DNA of 41,108 nt from an uncultured Fimbriimonadaceae bacterium (GTDB lineage Bacteria; Armatimonadota; Fimbriimonadia; Fimbriimonadales; Fimbriimonadaceae), in assembly GCA_937961665.1 (NCBI GenBank), contig CALGMO010000032.1, positions 1 to 41,108 on the forward strand. The letters run 5' to 3'. A model generated the notes under the pieces. That model was not told the origin of the DNA, ran no database searches, and saw nothing but the letters and a program-made list of their open reading frames with translations. The translations under genes and the position numbers were made by a program. Every line of letters starts with the position of its first letter. Positions within the stretch are counted from its first letter, which is position 1. Shown here one piece after another: positions 25,042-32,398 of the stretch.

Positions 25042-26262
25042 TTGCTGAGACTGAGGTGCACGCTAGGCCTGTTGGCTTCCGTCCCGGGCCTGGCCTTCGG
25101 ACAGGACAAGACATACACCGTTCGGGAAGGAGACACCCTGTCGGCGATCGCGAGCAGGCTCGGTGTCACGGTGCGCCAGCTGAGCGAGGCGAACCGGCTG
25201 ACCAACCCCGACTCCTTGAAGCCGGGAATGGTTCTCAAGGTGCCTGCCGTCAAGAGCGCGCGGCAGCTGCCTACGCTTCTCGAAAAGATTCGGCAGTCCG
25301 CGAAGTTGCCCGGAGCGCGAGTGGCCAAAGCGACGAGCCAGCAGGCCCAAGCGCCGCTGGCCGCGAAGGCCGCCTCCCCGACGAGCGGCAAGACGTACAC
25401 CGTGAAGCCCGGCGACAACGACTGGATCATCGCGGCGCGCGTGGGCGTCACACCGCGCCAGCTGAGGCTGGCCAACCCTGGAATCGTCTGGAATCGGTTG
25501 CAGATCGGGACGAAGCTCGCCCTGCCGGCGGGCGCGACGATTCCACGGAATCCCGGCTCGGTCGCGCTGCGGTCACCTTACGCCAAGGTCGCGAAGGACT
25601 CCGTCGTCGTGCGGTCCGGCCCTGGCTCGGACCATAGGAAGGTCGTGGTCGTCCCCTCAGGCACGCTCGTCAAGGTGCTCGACCGTTCGAACGGCTGGTA
25701 CAAGCTCAGGTTCCCCCTCGGCACCGTAGGGTGGGTGAGGGGAGACCTGCTGAAGCCGGCCAGCAAGCCCGCGGTGCAGGTCGCCACAGGACGGCGCGAT
25801 CGGAGCCCTCGCGCGGCAGTAGCCTCCACGCGGGTCTCCAAGCGACGCAATCAGGGCTCGATCGTCCGCCCTCTGCCGGAGGGGAACGGCTCTGTTCTCG
25901 AGACGGCCTTCGCGATGCGCGGCACACGGTACCGGTACGGCGCAAGCTCGCGTTCTGCGGTGGATTGCTCCGGGTTCACAAGGCTGGTGTACGAGAGGCA
26001 CGGCGTCTCGCTGCCCCACAGCAGCCGGGCCCAGGCGAACCTGGGCGTGAGCGTGCCGAGATCCCAACTGCAGAAGGGCGACCTCGTGTTCTTCAAGACG
26101 AACCGCGGGACGCGCATCAACCACGTCGGGATCTACATCGGTGGTGGGAAGTTCATCCACGCGAGCAGCGGTGGCGGCCGCGTCCAGGTGAACTCGCTCG
26201 ACGAGGGCTACTACAAGAATAGGTTCGCCGGGGCGCGTCGCGTCGCCAAGAACTCCAGGTAG
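25042..26262 (+). CDS. Secreted LysM-SH3-NlpC/P60 peptidoglycan hydrolase
   Basis: A 406-residue cell-wall peptidase, probably a D,L-endopeptidase cutting stem peptides. A TTG start is used, close behind a strong purine-rich ribosome-binding site. Signal peptide about 1-20 (ending GLAFGQ). LysM domains lie at about 24-68 and 117-161 (both KTYTVxxGDxxxxIAxRxGVTxRQL), a bacterial SH3 domain at 180-238, and the NlpC/P60 domain at about 285-400. The catalytic residues are Cys309 (DCSGF), His361 (HVGIYIG) and His373 (FIHASS). The two LysM units bind glycan. The gene stands alone with its own promoter and ends 70 bases before the tRNA. Confidence 0.94.
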   Translation: MLRLRCTLGLLASVPGLAFGQDKTYTVREGDTLSAIASRLGVTVRQLSEANRLTNPDSLKPGMVLKVPAVKSARQLPTLLEKIRQSAKLPGARVAKATSQQAQAPLAAKAASPTSGKTYTVKPGDNDWIIAARVGVTPRQLRLANPGIVWNRLQIGTKLALPAGATIPRNPGSVALRSPYAKVAKDSVVVRSGPGSDHRKVVVVPSGTLVKVLDRSNGWYKLRFPLGTVGWVRGDLLKPASKPAVQVATGRRDRSPRAAVASTRVSKRRNQGSIVRPLPEGNGSVLETAFAMRGTRYRYGASSRSAVDCSGFTRLVYERHGVSLPHSSRAQANLGVSVPRSQLQKGDLVFFKTNRGTRINHVGIYIGGGKFIHASSGGGRVQVNSLDEGYYKNRFAGARRVAKNSR

Positions 26263-26284
26263 GATATCCGCTGCGGAGAGCAGG

Positions 26285-26303
26285 GTCGCCTTGAGCGGGC
26301 GAC
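26285..26303 (+). terminator. Possible hairpin terminator after the LysM/NlpC gene
   Basis: GTCGCC (26285-26290) and GGCGAC (26298-26303) form a 6-base stem with a 7-base loop, 22 bases after the stop codon and 30 before the tRNA. There is no U-tract. Weak on its own. Confidence 0.3.
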
Positions 26304-26332
26304 GCCCGATGTGCCAAGATTGAGGTTGGCGT

Positions 26333-26408
26333 GGCCCGGTCGTCTAGTGGTTAGGATGCCGCCCTTTCAAGGCGGAGGTCGCGGGTTCAAGTCCCGTCCG
26401 GGCTACCA
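26333..26408 (+). tRNA. tRNA-Glu (UUC)
   Basis: A complete 76-base cloverleaf with CCA encoded. Acceptor GGCCCGG pairs with CCGGGCT (the end pair is G-U); the D arm begins GTCTAGTGGTTAGG; the anticodon stem is CCGCC/GGCGG with loop CTTTCAA and anticodon TTC at 26366-26368; the T arm is GCGGG-TTCAAGT-CCCGT. This matches glutamate tRNAs base for base in the D and anticodon arms. The last six bases overlap the end of the convergent Nif3-like gene. No convincing promoter box was found just upstream. Confidence 0.97.
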
Positions 26409-27509
26409 TTCCACCGGTCTGCCGCCCTCGCCGGGATCCGGCTCGAAGAACTCCCACTCCACTTCGGGGAAGCGGTCGGCGAGCAGCTCGCACAACCTTC
26501 TGGTGCCAGGGTTCTCCGTGGCGTAGTGGCCTGCAGAGAGCAGGGCGAAGCCGCTCTCGCTCGCCGAAAGGCCGTGGTGCTGCCGGACCTCGCCGGTGAG
26601 AAGCGCGTCGGCGCCCGCCCTCTGAGCGTCCTGCCACAGGTCGTCGCCGGAACCACCCACGACCGCCAGTCGCCGCACTGCCCGGTCGCTGGATCCCCAT
26701 GTTGAGCACCGTGTGCCGAGGACCCGGTTTGCCAGACGGGCCAGGTCCTCCAAGCGCAGGGGCTCGGTGAGCTGGCCGATGCGCCCGATCGGCCAAGGCT
26801 TTCGGTCGCCCAAGGGGATCACGTCGTAGGCCGGCTCCTCGTAGGGGTGTGCGTGCCGCAGTGCACCGATCGCGCGCTCCAGCCGCTCGTTGGGCACGAG
26901 CATTTCCAGGCGGATCTCGGGGAGTTTCTCCACCCGGCCGACCTGGCCGACGGTCGGATTCGAGCCCTCCAGCGCTTGGAAGGTGCCGGTTCCCGCCCCG
27001 AAGAACGCACAGCGGCGGTACAGGCCGATCTCGCCGCAGCCGGCGGCGGCCAGCGCGTCGATCAGCCCCTCAACGTTCGCCTCCGGGACAAACACCACGA
27101 GCTTGCTCTCGTTGGAGGGACCCGAGGGCCCGAACGCTCGGACGTCGCGGAGGCCCAAGAGTTCCGCCAAGGTGTCGTTGACGCCACCGCGGGCGGCATC
27201 CCAGTTCGTGTGCGCCGAGACCAGCGACATGCCTCTCTGGGCGAGAAACAGCGCCAGCCGCCCTTCCTCCGTGTCTGGGCTCAGCCGGGCGAGCGGGCGG
27301 AAGAAGAGCGGATGGTGGGTGACCCAGAGCTCGGCTCCGATCTCCGCCGCGCGGGATGCCGCCGAGTCGGAACGGTCCAAGGAGACGAGAGCCTTTCGGA
27401 CCGGCGAGTCTTTGGAACCGACCTGCAGTCCAACGGGATCGCCCTCATAGGCGGAGCGCCAAGGCGCGATCCGGTTGATCCACTCGAGGACGGAGGCTAC
27501 GGTCACCAC
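26403..27509 (-). CDS. Nif3-like dinuclear metal centre protein (GTP cyclohydrolase I type 2 homologue)
   Basis: A 368-residue member of the NIF3/YbgI/YqfO family, which forms hexamers with a two-metal site; the cellular role is still unclear. Family blocks are WVTHHPLFFRP (two His ligands), SAHTNWDAARGGVNDTLAELLG, a central PII-like insert with RLEMLVPNERLERAIGALRHAHPYEEPAYDV, then VVGGSGDDL, ADALLTGEVRQHH and LSAGHYATE. The insert places it with the longer YqfO-like form. A GTG start at 27509 is preceded after 6 bases by CACAAT; the next GTG at 27506 is an alternative. The stop codon falls inside the tRNA-Glu CCA end on the other strand. Confidence 0.92.
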   Translation of the reverse strand: MVTVASVLEWINRIAPWRSAYEGDPVGLQVGSKDSPVRKALVSLDRSDSAASRAAEIGAELWVTHHPLFFRPLARLSPDTEEGRLALFLAQRGMSLVSAHTNWDAARGGVNDTLAELLGLRDVRAFGPSGPSNESKLVVFVPEANVEGLIDALAAAGCGEIGLYRRCAFFGAGTGTFQALEGSNPTVGQVGRVEKLPEIRLEMLVPNERLERAIGALRHAHPYEEPAYDVIPLGDRKPWPIGRIGQLTEPLRLEDLARLANRVLGTRCSTWGSSDRAVRRLAVVGGSGDDLWQDAQRAGADALLTGEVRQHHGLSASESGFALLSAGHYATENPGTRRLCELLADRFPEVEWEFFEPDPGEGGRPVEW

Positions 27510-27515
27510 GCGACC

Positions 27516-27521
27516 ATTGTG
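27516..27521 (-). promoter_or_regulatory. -10-like hexamer of the Nif3-like gene
   Basis: Minus-strand CACAAT, 6 bases before the GTG at 27509. There is no Shine-Dalgarno site. It deviates from TATAAT at the first and third places, so weaker than the others in this class. Confidence 0.35.
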
Positions 27522-27562
27522 AACCACCGGAAGCGGTGGCCGCAGGGGGATTCGCCGCCGGG

Positions 27563-27588
27563 CAGGCGGGGGATCAACCCCCCGCCTG
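27563..27588 (-). terminator. 10-base-pair hairpin containing the stop codon of the 74-residue gene
   Basis: CAGGCGGGGG (27563-27572) and CCCCCGCCTG (27579-27588) form a perfect stem with a 6-base loop. The TGA of the upstream gene (27574-27576) lies in the loop. No U-tract follows. Its strength and place suit a transcription terminator or mRNA-end protection. Confidence 0.55.
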
Positions 27589-27798
27589 TTCGAGCTCGCG
27601 CGCGACTCCGGCCGGGCCAAGGAACAAAGATGATTGCTTCTTCAAATGGCCCACCTGCAGACAGTAGTCCGCAAGCTTCCTGAGTGCGCGCTCCGAGGTG
27701 GAGTTCAGCTTCTGTGGACTTGTGAGGCACAATTCCAACAGCTGGAACGCCTCCTCTTCGGTGAGCTCTAGCCCGGCTGGGTTCTTACCCGCCGACAT
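27574..27798 (-). CDS. Small hypothetical protein (74 residues)
   Basis: I do not recognise this protein. It is soluble, helical and without cysteine motifs: ELTEEEAFQLLELCLTSP followed by STSERALRKLADYCLQ suggests two or three helices. The start at 27798 is well supported by AGGAGG 5-6 bases upstream, and a perfect TATAAT lies at 27826-27831. The stop codon sits in the loop of a strong hairpin. These signals make it a real, independently expressed gene, although its function is unknown. It lies back to back with the DUF1385 gene. Confidence 0.75.
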   Translation of the reverse strand: MSAGKNPAGLELTEEEAFQLLELCLTSPQKLNSTSERALRKLADYCLQVGHLKKQSSLFLGPAGVARELEQAGG

Positions 27799-27825
27799 AG
27801 ATCCCTCCTGGAGAAGCGACTCCTC

Positions 27826-27831
27826 ATTATA
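27826..27831 (-). promoter_or_regulatory. Consensus -10 box of the 74-residue gene
   Basis: Minus-strand TATAAT, about 27 bases before the ATG at 27798, with GGAGG ribosome-binding site between. No good -35 hexamer stands at the usual distance. Confidence 0.5.
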
Positions 27832-27927
27832 GACGTTGTTCCACACTCGGATGTTCTGCACCCGATTCCGTTCTTCGGCCGTTTGGGGCCGCTGGGACAG
27901 GGCGGAGGCCAAAAACTGGTATACGGG

Positions 27928-27933
27928 TATCCT
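27928..27933 (+). promoter_or_regulatory. -10-like hexamer of the DUF1385 gene
   Basis: GGG-TATCCT ends 6 bases before the ATG at 27940, with no Shine-Dalgarno site. The hexamer is the same as at kdsB. Confidence 0.45.
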
Positions 27934-27939
27934 GCTGGG

Positions 27940-28932
27940 ATGCCGCAGGGGGAGTATCTCCAATACGGCGGGCAGGCGATCGTCGAAGGGGTCATGATGC
28001 GGTCGCCGCGCTTCTACAGCGTCGCGGTCCGCGCGCCGGACGGCCGCATCGTCGCCCGGACGGAGCCGGTCGAGAACACTTGGGTGGGCCGACAGAAGTG
28101 GCTCCGGTGGCCTTTCGTTCGCGGAACTCTGGCTCTTCTGGACGCCATGACCCTCGGGGCCAAGGCCATGCGCTTCGCCGCGAACGTCCAGCTCGCGGAG
28201 GAGTACCAGCCTGCGGGTTCGGTTGCCCCGACCGGCAAGCAGACGCCGGAGTCCGTTCGGAATCTCCAGGTCGGTGGCGCGCTCGTCGCAGGCTTGGCGA
28301 TCGGCGTGCTGCTGTTCGTTTTCCTCCCCAACCTGCTCGCCGAACAGCTCCGACGGTTCCAGTTCACTCCGACCCAGACGAATCTGAGCACCGAGATTCT
28401 GAAGATCGTCTTCTTCTTGGTCTACGTGTCGGCGATCGGCCGGATGAGGGAGATTCGTCGGATCTTTCAGTACCACGGCGCCGAGCACAAGGCCATCAAC
28501 GCTCTCGAGCACGGTCAGGAATTGACCGTCGAGGTGTGCAAGCGCAACAGCCGTTTCCACCCGCGCTGCGGCACCAGCTTCGCGATCGTGGTGCTTCTCG
28601 TCAGCCTCCTGCTCTTCACCTTCGTTCCGAGGTATCCGCTGGGGGATCACCATCCGATGGTCGTGAACGTCACGATCCGCTTCGTGCTGGAGATCCTGAT
28701 CCTGCCGCTCGTGGCTGGCGTGAGCTACGAGGCGATCCGCATCGCCGGGAAGTTCCGCTTCAACGCTCTGGTGGACGCGCTCTTCCGCCCGGGCCTGTGG
28801 ACTCAGAGGCTCACGACCGCGGAGCCGGACGACGGCATGGTCGAGGTGGCCGTGCTCGCCCTGCGGAACGTGATCGACGCGGAGGCGGGCAACCTGCCGG
28901 CCGAGGAGACGACGGTACCGGCCTCAGCCTGA
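27940..28932 (+). CDS. DUF1385 family membrane protein (YqhQ-like)
   Basis: A 330-residue integral membrane protein of a widespread family with no settled function. The opening GEYLQYGGQAIVEGVMMR is the family signature. Membrane segments lie near 107-127 (GALVAGLAIGVLLFVFLPNLL), 148-165, 207-230 (AIVVLLVSLLLFTFV) and 245-268. The conserved block YHGAEHKAINALEHG and the region RFHPRCGTSFAIVV are intact. Earlier in-frame codons exist upstream, but the family signature starts within six residues of this ATG. Its last 9 bases overlap the end of the convergent small membrane gene. Confidence 0.9.
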   Translation: MPQGEYLQYGGQAIVEGVMMRSPRFYSVAVRAPDGRIVARTEPVENTWVGRQKWLRWPFVRGTLALLDAMTLGAKAMRFAANVQLAEEYQPAGSVAPTGKQTPESVRNLQVGGALVAGLAIGVLLFVFLPNLLAEQLRRFQFTPTQTNLSTEILKIVFFLVYVSAIGRMREIRRIFQYHGAEHKAINALEHGQELTVEVCKRNSRFHPRCGTSFAIVVLLVSLLLFTFVPRYPLGDHHPMVVNVTIRFVLEILILPLVAGVSYEAIRIAGKFRFNALVDALFRPGLWTQRLTTAEPDDGMVEVAVLALRNVIDAEAGNLPAEETTVPASA

Positions 28933-29238
28933 GAGCGCCGCCCCGGCCATCCAGGCGAGCCAAACCACCACGTACACGACCGAACCGCCCACGCAGGCCG
29001 CGTCGATGAAACGGCCGTGGGTGGCGTAGTAGCGCCGCATCGCGAACCACGCCGCCAGCAGCGTCATCCCCTTCACCAGCGCGAAGAGCGCCTCGCTGCG
29101 CTCGATCAGCGGGCGCATCAGCGGGTTCAGCTCAACGATGAGCCCACGCTGGTGCAGCCAGGCCGTGGACAAAAGGTCGAGCAGACCGATCGCCAGCAGC
29201 AACGCCAGACCGCGCGAAGGGAAGAGACTGCGCAGCAT
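28924..29238 (-). CDS. Small DUF5658-like membrane protein
   Basis: A 104-residue protein with about three membrane helices: near 8-30 (GLALLLAIGLLDLLSTAWLH), 50-66 (LFALVKGMTLLAAWFA) and 80-100 (VGGSVVYVVVWLAWMAG). The motif LLDLLSTAWLHQRGLIVELNPLM is typical of DUF5658-like proteins. The start at 29238 keeps helix 1; a start at 29286 would add 16 residues. Either choice means a same-strand overlap of at least 107 bases with the carboxypeptidase gene. Function unknown. Confidence 0.7.
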   Translation of the reverse strand: MLRSLFPSRGLALLLAIGLLDLLSTAWLHQRGLIVELNPLMRPLIERSEALFALVKGMTLLAAWFAMRRYYATHGRFIDAACVGGSVVYVVVWLAWMAGAALSG

Positions 29239-30532
29239 CGCTCCGACGGATTTCAATGGCTGTGCCAAACTCCCTCGCCTCAGCAAGTTTTTCCACGAAA
29301 CGGTCGATCGCCTGCCTGGCTTCCGAGGCCGGGCGCTTGAAGTGGTTGCAGACGACGCTCACGATCAGCACGCTCCCGTCGGTCCGCTTCAGGTAGCCCG
29401 ATAGGGAAGCGACCGAATCGATGTATCCCGTCTTGCCCGCAAAGTCCAGGCCCTTCAGCCTGTTGGCTAGGGTGCCGGGGCCGCCCGAGCGGGCTTGCGC
29501 CTCCAGCCAGACGTCCCTCCACGGCTGGTCCAGGCACCAAGCGAGCAGAGCCACGATGGACCGTGCCGTGACGAGGTCGTGGCGGCTGAGGCCGCTTCCG
29601 TCCCACGGTCGCAGATCATCCGCATCGATGCCCACGGTCTTGGCCGCAAAGAGCACGAGGCGGTCGGTGGCCTGGGGGTAAGGGTCTTCAGAGCTCAGCG
29701 GCCCCTCGGACAGCGCGGCCGTGAGCAGGAGGTGCTCCGCGATGTTGTTGTCGCTGGGTTGGAGGCACATCGCCGCGATCTCCCGCAGAGGCCGGCTCTC
29801 GATGGTGATGTCCGGCTCGCGGGCGGGAAGGGCTTCGAGAGGCGGAGCCTCCACGCCGCCGAGCGCGCGGCAGGCAGCCTCGGAAGGATCCGGAGAGGCC
29901 AGGGCGATAACCCTCTGCGGCTCCTTGGGCAGCGCCCCCCGGACCGTGACGGTGCGCCCGGGCAGGTCATAGCTGACCCGCAACGGCTTCTCATCCGGCT
30001 GGTGGAGGAGGCGAACGCCGCAGGAGGGGCTGCGCAAGGAAACGCCCTTGGAGTCCGCCCAGACCTCGAAGCCACCGCGATCCACGCTCCAAGCCTCGAT
30101 CTGCGCCGCGTAGCGTGCGGTCAGGTACCCGTGGTTCCACCCTTGGGGCACTCCCGGGGCGTAGGCTTGGACGACCCGGATTCGGGTCCTGCGCCCCACG
30201 CCCAGCCGTCTGCCCACAGCGGCCAGCTGCGCGCTGTCCAGCGTGGGATCTCCCGGGGCGTCGACCCACACCTCGTTCCCAACCTTGAAGAACCGCGTGC
30301 GATAGCGGAAGTCCGGACCCAGCCGATGCAGGGCGTAGGCGACGGTGAACAGCTTCATGTTGCTCGCCGGCATCACGCGCGTGGCTTCGGAGTTCGAGAG
30401 AAGGAGCTCCCCCCGTTCGTCGGCGACCGCCACAGCGACCACGGAGCTTTTCAGCGCACGGTCCTGCAGCAGCTCATGGAGCGGCTCGAAGCGTCCCAAG
30501 GCCAGGAACGTCAGCGTCAATCCAGCCAGCAT
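29132..30532 (-). CDS. dacB: D-alanyl-D-alanine carboxypeptidase/endopeptidase (PBP4, DacB type)
   Basis: Periplasmic serine peptidase that trims or opens peptidoglycan cross-links. The 466 residues begin with a hydrophobic start (LAGLTLTFLALG). The three penicillin-binding motifs are SNMK (Ser57, Lys60, in VMPASNMKLFT), SDN (in QPSDNNIAEHLLL), and KTG (in DFAGKTGYIDSVASLSGY). The long insert after SxxK is the class C mark. The final 45 residues beyond FVEKLAEA have no family counterpart and are read across the start of the small membrane gene. Its ATG lies 4 bases after the stop of the HEAT-like gene, with GAGGAGG upstream, so the two are coupled. Confidence 0.93.
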   Translation of the reverse strand: MLAGLTLTFLALGRFEPLHELLQDRALKSSVVAVAVADERGELLLSNSEATRVMPASNMKLFTVAYALHRLGPDFRYRTRFFKVGNEVWVDAPGDPTLDSAQLAAVGRRLGVGRRTRIRVVQAYAPGVPQGWNHGYLTARYAAQIEAWSVDRGGFEVWADSKGVSLRSPSCGVRLLHQPDEKPLRVSYDLPGRTVTVRGALPKEPQRVIALASPDPSEAACRALGGVEAPPLEALPAREPDITIESRPLREIAAMCLQPSDNNIAEHLLLTAALSEGPLSSEDPYPQATDRLVLFAAKTVGIDADDLRPWDGSGLSRHDLVTARSIVALLAWCLDQPWRDVWLEAQARSGGPGTLANRLKGLDFAGKTGYIDSVASLSGYLKRTDGSVLIVSVVCNHFKRPASEARQAIDRFVEKLAEAREFGTAIEIRRSDAAQSLPFARSGVAAGDRSARPFVHGLAAPAWAHR

Positions 30533-30536
30533 CGGT

Positions 30537-31535
30537 TCACACCTCCTCCTCGGGGAAGACGGGGTCCGGGCCGTGGTCTCGCCCGGCCTCCAGGTCGTCG
30601 GCCATGGCGGCCGCATAGCGCCGGAGAATCGGTTCCGGATCGTTGAGGCTTGCCTCCCGGAGCCGCCCGACGATCTCACGCAGTGCGGGAGGATGCCACT
30701 CCACCACGTGGAACACGCCGTGCATCGCCGCCCGCCGACCGTACTTGCTCGGGGCGTGGAAGCACTCCAGCAGAACCTCCTTGCCGATCTGGCCCGGCAG
30801 GTGCCCTCCGATCACCACGCCGGCCTTGTAGACCGTCCGCGCGTAATCGTCGGTCGCGTTCCAGAGAAGGTCCCGCATCGCGGAGATCGCCTCTCTCTGG
30901 TCCGCCTCGTCAGGCAGGATCAGCGCGATGTCCTCCATCATGTCCAGCACGCACCACTGCGCCGACCGGCGGTGCGGATGGCGGTCGTCGCGCAGAATAT
31001 GGATGAGCGCCGGTCCGAAGACCCCGAGGCTGGCGTGCTTCTCAATCTCCAGCTTGGCCTCGTAGGCGACGTCGCGGTCCGGGCAGTAAAGCAGCCGAAC
31101 GAGGTCCTGGGGAGCCAGGTCGGAGATCCTGCCCACGAAGCGCCCAGGGAAGCCCAGGGTCTTGCCGATGGCGAGCTGGCGGCGGAAGAGCGGCTCGCCG
31201 GCCCTCTGGAGCCTCCGCAGCATCTCCTCCACAGTGTCCCCTTTGGCCTCGTGCCAGCACTTCTCGCATCGTCCGAAGACGCCGTGCGGCGTGTGGGCCA
31301 CGCGGACGGGGAACCTCTCGCCGTGCGCCTCGTACTCCGCCCTGTCGGTCCACGCCTTGGCCGGGATGTGGTACTGGTGGCTGATCGCCTTCGGGGGCCA
31401 GGAGAAGGGCACCCGGTGCTTCGGCTTCACGGGTTTCGTGGAACCGTGGTTCTCCTCGACGGCCTGTTCGATGAACTCCTGGAGGTCGGCCAGGATCTGC
31501 TCCGGCGAGGGGAGGTTCTCCGTAGGGTGAGGCAT
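30537..31535 (-). CDS. HEAT-like helical repeat protein of unknown function
   Basis: A 332-residue soluble protein. Residues about 145-320 are a run of alpha-helical pairs resembling HEAT repeats (DVAYEAKLEIEKHASLGVFGPALIHIL, HRRSAQWCVLDMMEDIALIL, GRRAAMHGVFHVVEWHPPALREIVGRL). The N-terminal part has one CxxC pair (RCEKCWHEAKGDTVEEMLRRL). No enzyme motif is seen. HEAT-type proteins usually act by binding partners. It leads a two-gene unit with the PBP4 peptidase. A TAGCCT box ends 9 bases before the ATG. Confidence 0.7.
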   Translation of the reverse strand: MPHPTENLPSPEQILADLQEFIEQAVEENHGSTKPVKPKHRVPFSWPPKAISHQYHIPAKAWTDRAEYEAHGERFPVRVAHTPHGVFGRCEKCWHEAKGDTVEEMLRRLQRAGEPLFRRQLAIGKTLGFPGRFVGRISDLAPQDLVRLLYCPDRDVAYEAKLEIEKHASLGVFGPALIHILRDDRHPHRRSAQWCVLDMMEDIALILPDEADQREAISAMRDLLWNATDDYARTVYKAGVVIGGHLPGQIGKEVLLECFHAPSKYGRRAAMHGVFHVVEWHPPALREIVGRLREASLNDPEPILRRYAAAMADDLEAGRDHGPDPVFPEEEV

Positions 31536-31544
31536 CTACCCTTA

Positions 31545-31553
31545 AGGCTACCC
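31545..31553 (-). promoter_or_regulatory. -10-like box of the HEAT-like gene
   Basis: Minus-strand GGG-TAGCCT ends 9 bases before the ATG at 31535. There is no Shine-Dalgarno site. Fits the GGGTAnnnT pattern seen before other genes here. Confidence 0.35.
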
Positions 31554-31602
31554 TTCCCCGGTCCCCGGCCAGGATGGCCGACAGGCCCTGGTGGCAAGGT
31601 TC

Positions 31603-31624
31603 GCGGGGGCCCGTTGGCCCCCGC
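31603..31624 (-). terminator. Hairpin terminator after the PEP-CTERM-like gene
   Basis: GCGGGGGCC and GGCCCCCGC form a perfect 9-base stem with a 4-base loop, 31 bases after the stop codon. A second stem, GTCCC/GGGAC, lies at about 31635-31649. There is no U-tract. Strong stability makes a role in ending or protecting the transcript likely. Confidence 0.5.
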
Positions 31625-31654
31625 CGGAGAGGATGTCCCGCTTCGGGGACCGTT

Positions 31655-32287
31655 TCAGGAACGCTTTCTTCGCCGGCTGGCGAGAAGGCCCAAGGCGAAG
31701 GGCAGAGCCGCCAAGGGTCCGGGCACCGCCGGAACGCCCGCCTTCTCGAAGCGGACGTTGTCGAAGTAGATGTTGTTGAGTCCCTGGTAGCCGACGCTGC
31801 CGAAAAGAATCGACCGGATGGGGGTCGCCGAGCCCACAGAGAGTGTCACGAAGTCGGCATTCGATAGGGCGCGGCTGCTGTCATAGAACAGGCTGACCGA
31901 TCCCAGCAGCGACCCAGAACCGTCGAGTCCGGAATAGGCTCGGAGGAAGATCTGGTCGTCGTCCGCTCCAAAGTCGCCGAACTCCATGGAAACCCAAGAG
32001 AGGCCCTCGCTGAAGTTGCCGGTCGTCGGTCCCGAGGCGCTGGAGCTGCCGCCGCTCCAGACGGACCTCGAGCCCCAAGAGGCCGGGGCGGAGTAGGGGG
32101 AGAGGTTCCACACGGCGAGCATCTCCGATCCGCCGTTGAAGAAGGTCGCCGTGACACCCTGATCGGTCGCGCTGAGGGAGGAAACAAGGCCCGTGGCTTG
32201 AGACTCGAAGTCGATCACGGCAAGCGCCGGACCGCCCAGGGAGGCCATGGCAAGGGCGGGCAGGGCCCGCAGGATCATCGTCTTCAT
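31655..32287 (-). CDS. PEP-CTERM-like surface protein
   Basis: A 210-residue secreted protein. Signal peptide about 1-23 (MKTMILRALPALAMASLGGPALA). The middle is Ser/Gly-rich and beta-like, similar to carbohydrate-binding or jelly-roll modules: FFNGGSEMLAVWNLSPYS, EFGDFGADDDQIFLRAYSG, NIYFDNVRFE. The C-terminus is tripartite: VPAVPGP, a hydrophobic helix, then RRRKRS. That is the design of PEP-CTERM signals handled by exosortase/EpsH, here with VPGP in place of VPEP. The start at 32287 is supported by AAAGGAG. A hairpin (32299-32320) adjoins that site. No exosortase gene is in this window. Confidence 0.82.
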   Translation of the reverse strand: MKTMILRALPALAMASLGGPALAVIDFESQATGLVSSLSATDQGVTATFFNGGSEMLAVWNLSPYSAPASWGSRSVWSGGSSSASGPTTGNFSEGLSWVSMEFGDFGADDDQIFLRAYSGLDGSGSLLGSVSLFYDSSRALSNADFVTLSVGSATPIRSILFGSVGYQGLNNIYFDNVRFEKAGVPAVPGPLAALPFALGLLASRRRKRS

Positions 32288-32298
32288 CTGTTCTCCTT

Positions 32299-32320
32299 TT
32301 CGCTCGAACAAACAAGCGAA
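32299..32320 (-). promoter_or_regulatory. Leader hairpin next to the PEP-CTERM gene ribosome-binding site
   Basis: In the roughly 43-base leader, TTCGCT (minus strand) and AGCGAA form a 6-base stem around a 10-base loop, ending at the start of the AAAAGGAG site. Folding could tune ribosome access. The role is inferred. Confidence 0.35.
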
Positions 32321-32330
32321 CAACAAACTC

Positions 32331-32336
32331 ACTCTA
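32331..32336 (-). promoter_or_regulatory. -10-like hexamer of the PEP-CTERM gene
   Basis: Minus-strand TAGAGT preceded by a run of G's, 50 bases before the start codon. The transcript would carry a T-rich leader of about 43 bases. No clear -35. Confidence 0.4.
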
Positions 32337-32398
32337 TCCCCCCTCGCGCCAAAGCGGCTATGAGGACGCGCGAAGAGGGCCTTTGGACCTGTTCGGAG

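Noticed and set aside
27574-27798. Exonuclease VII small subunit (xseB) for the 74-residue protein
   Set aside because: Size is similar, but the XseB pattern (FExxLxxLExIVxxLE) is absent.
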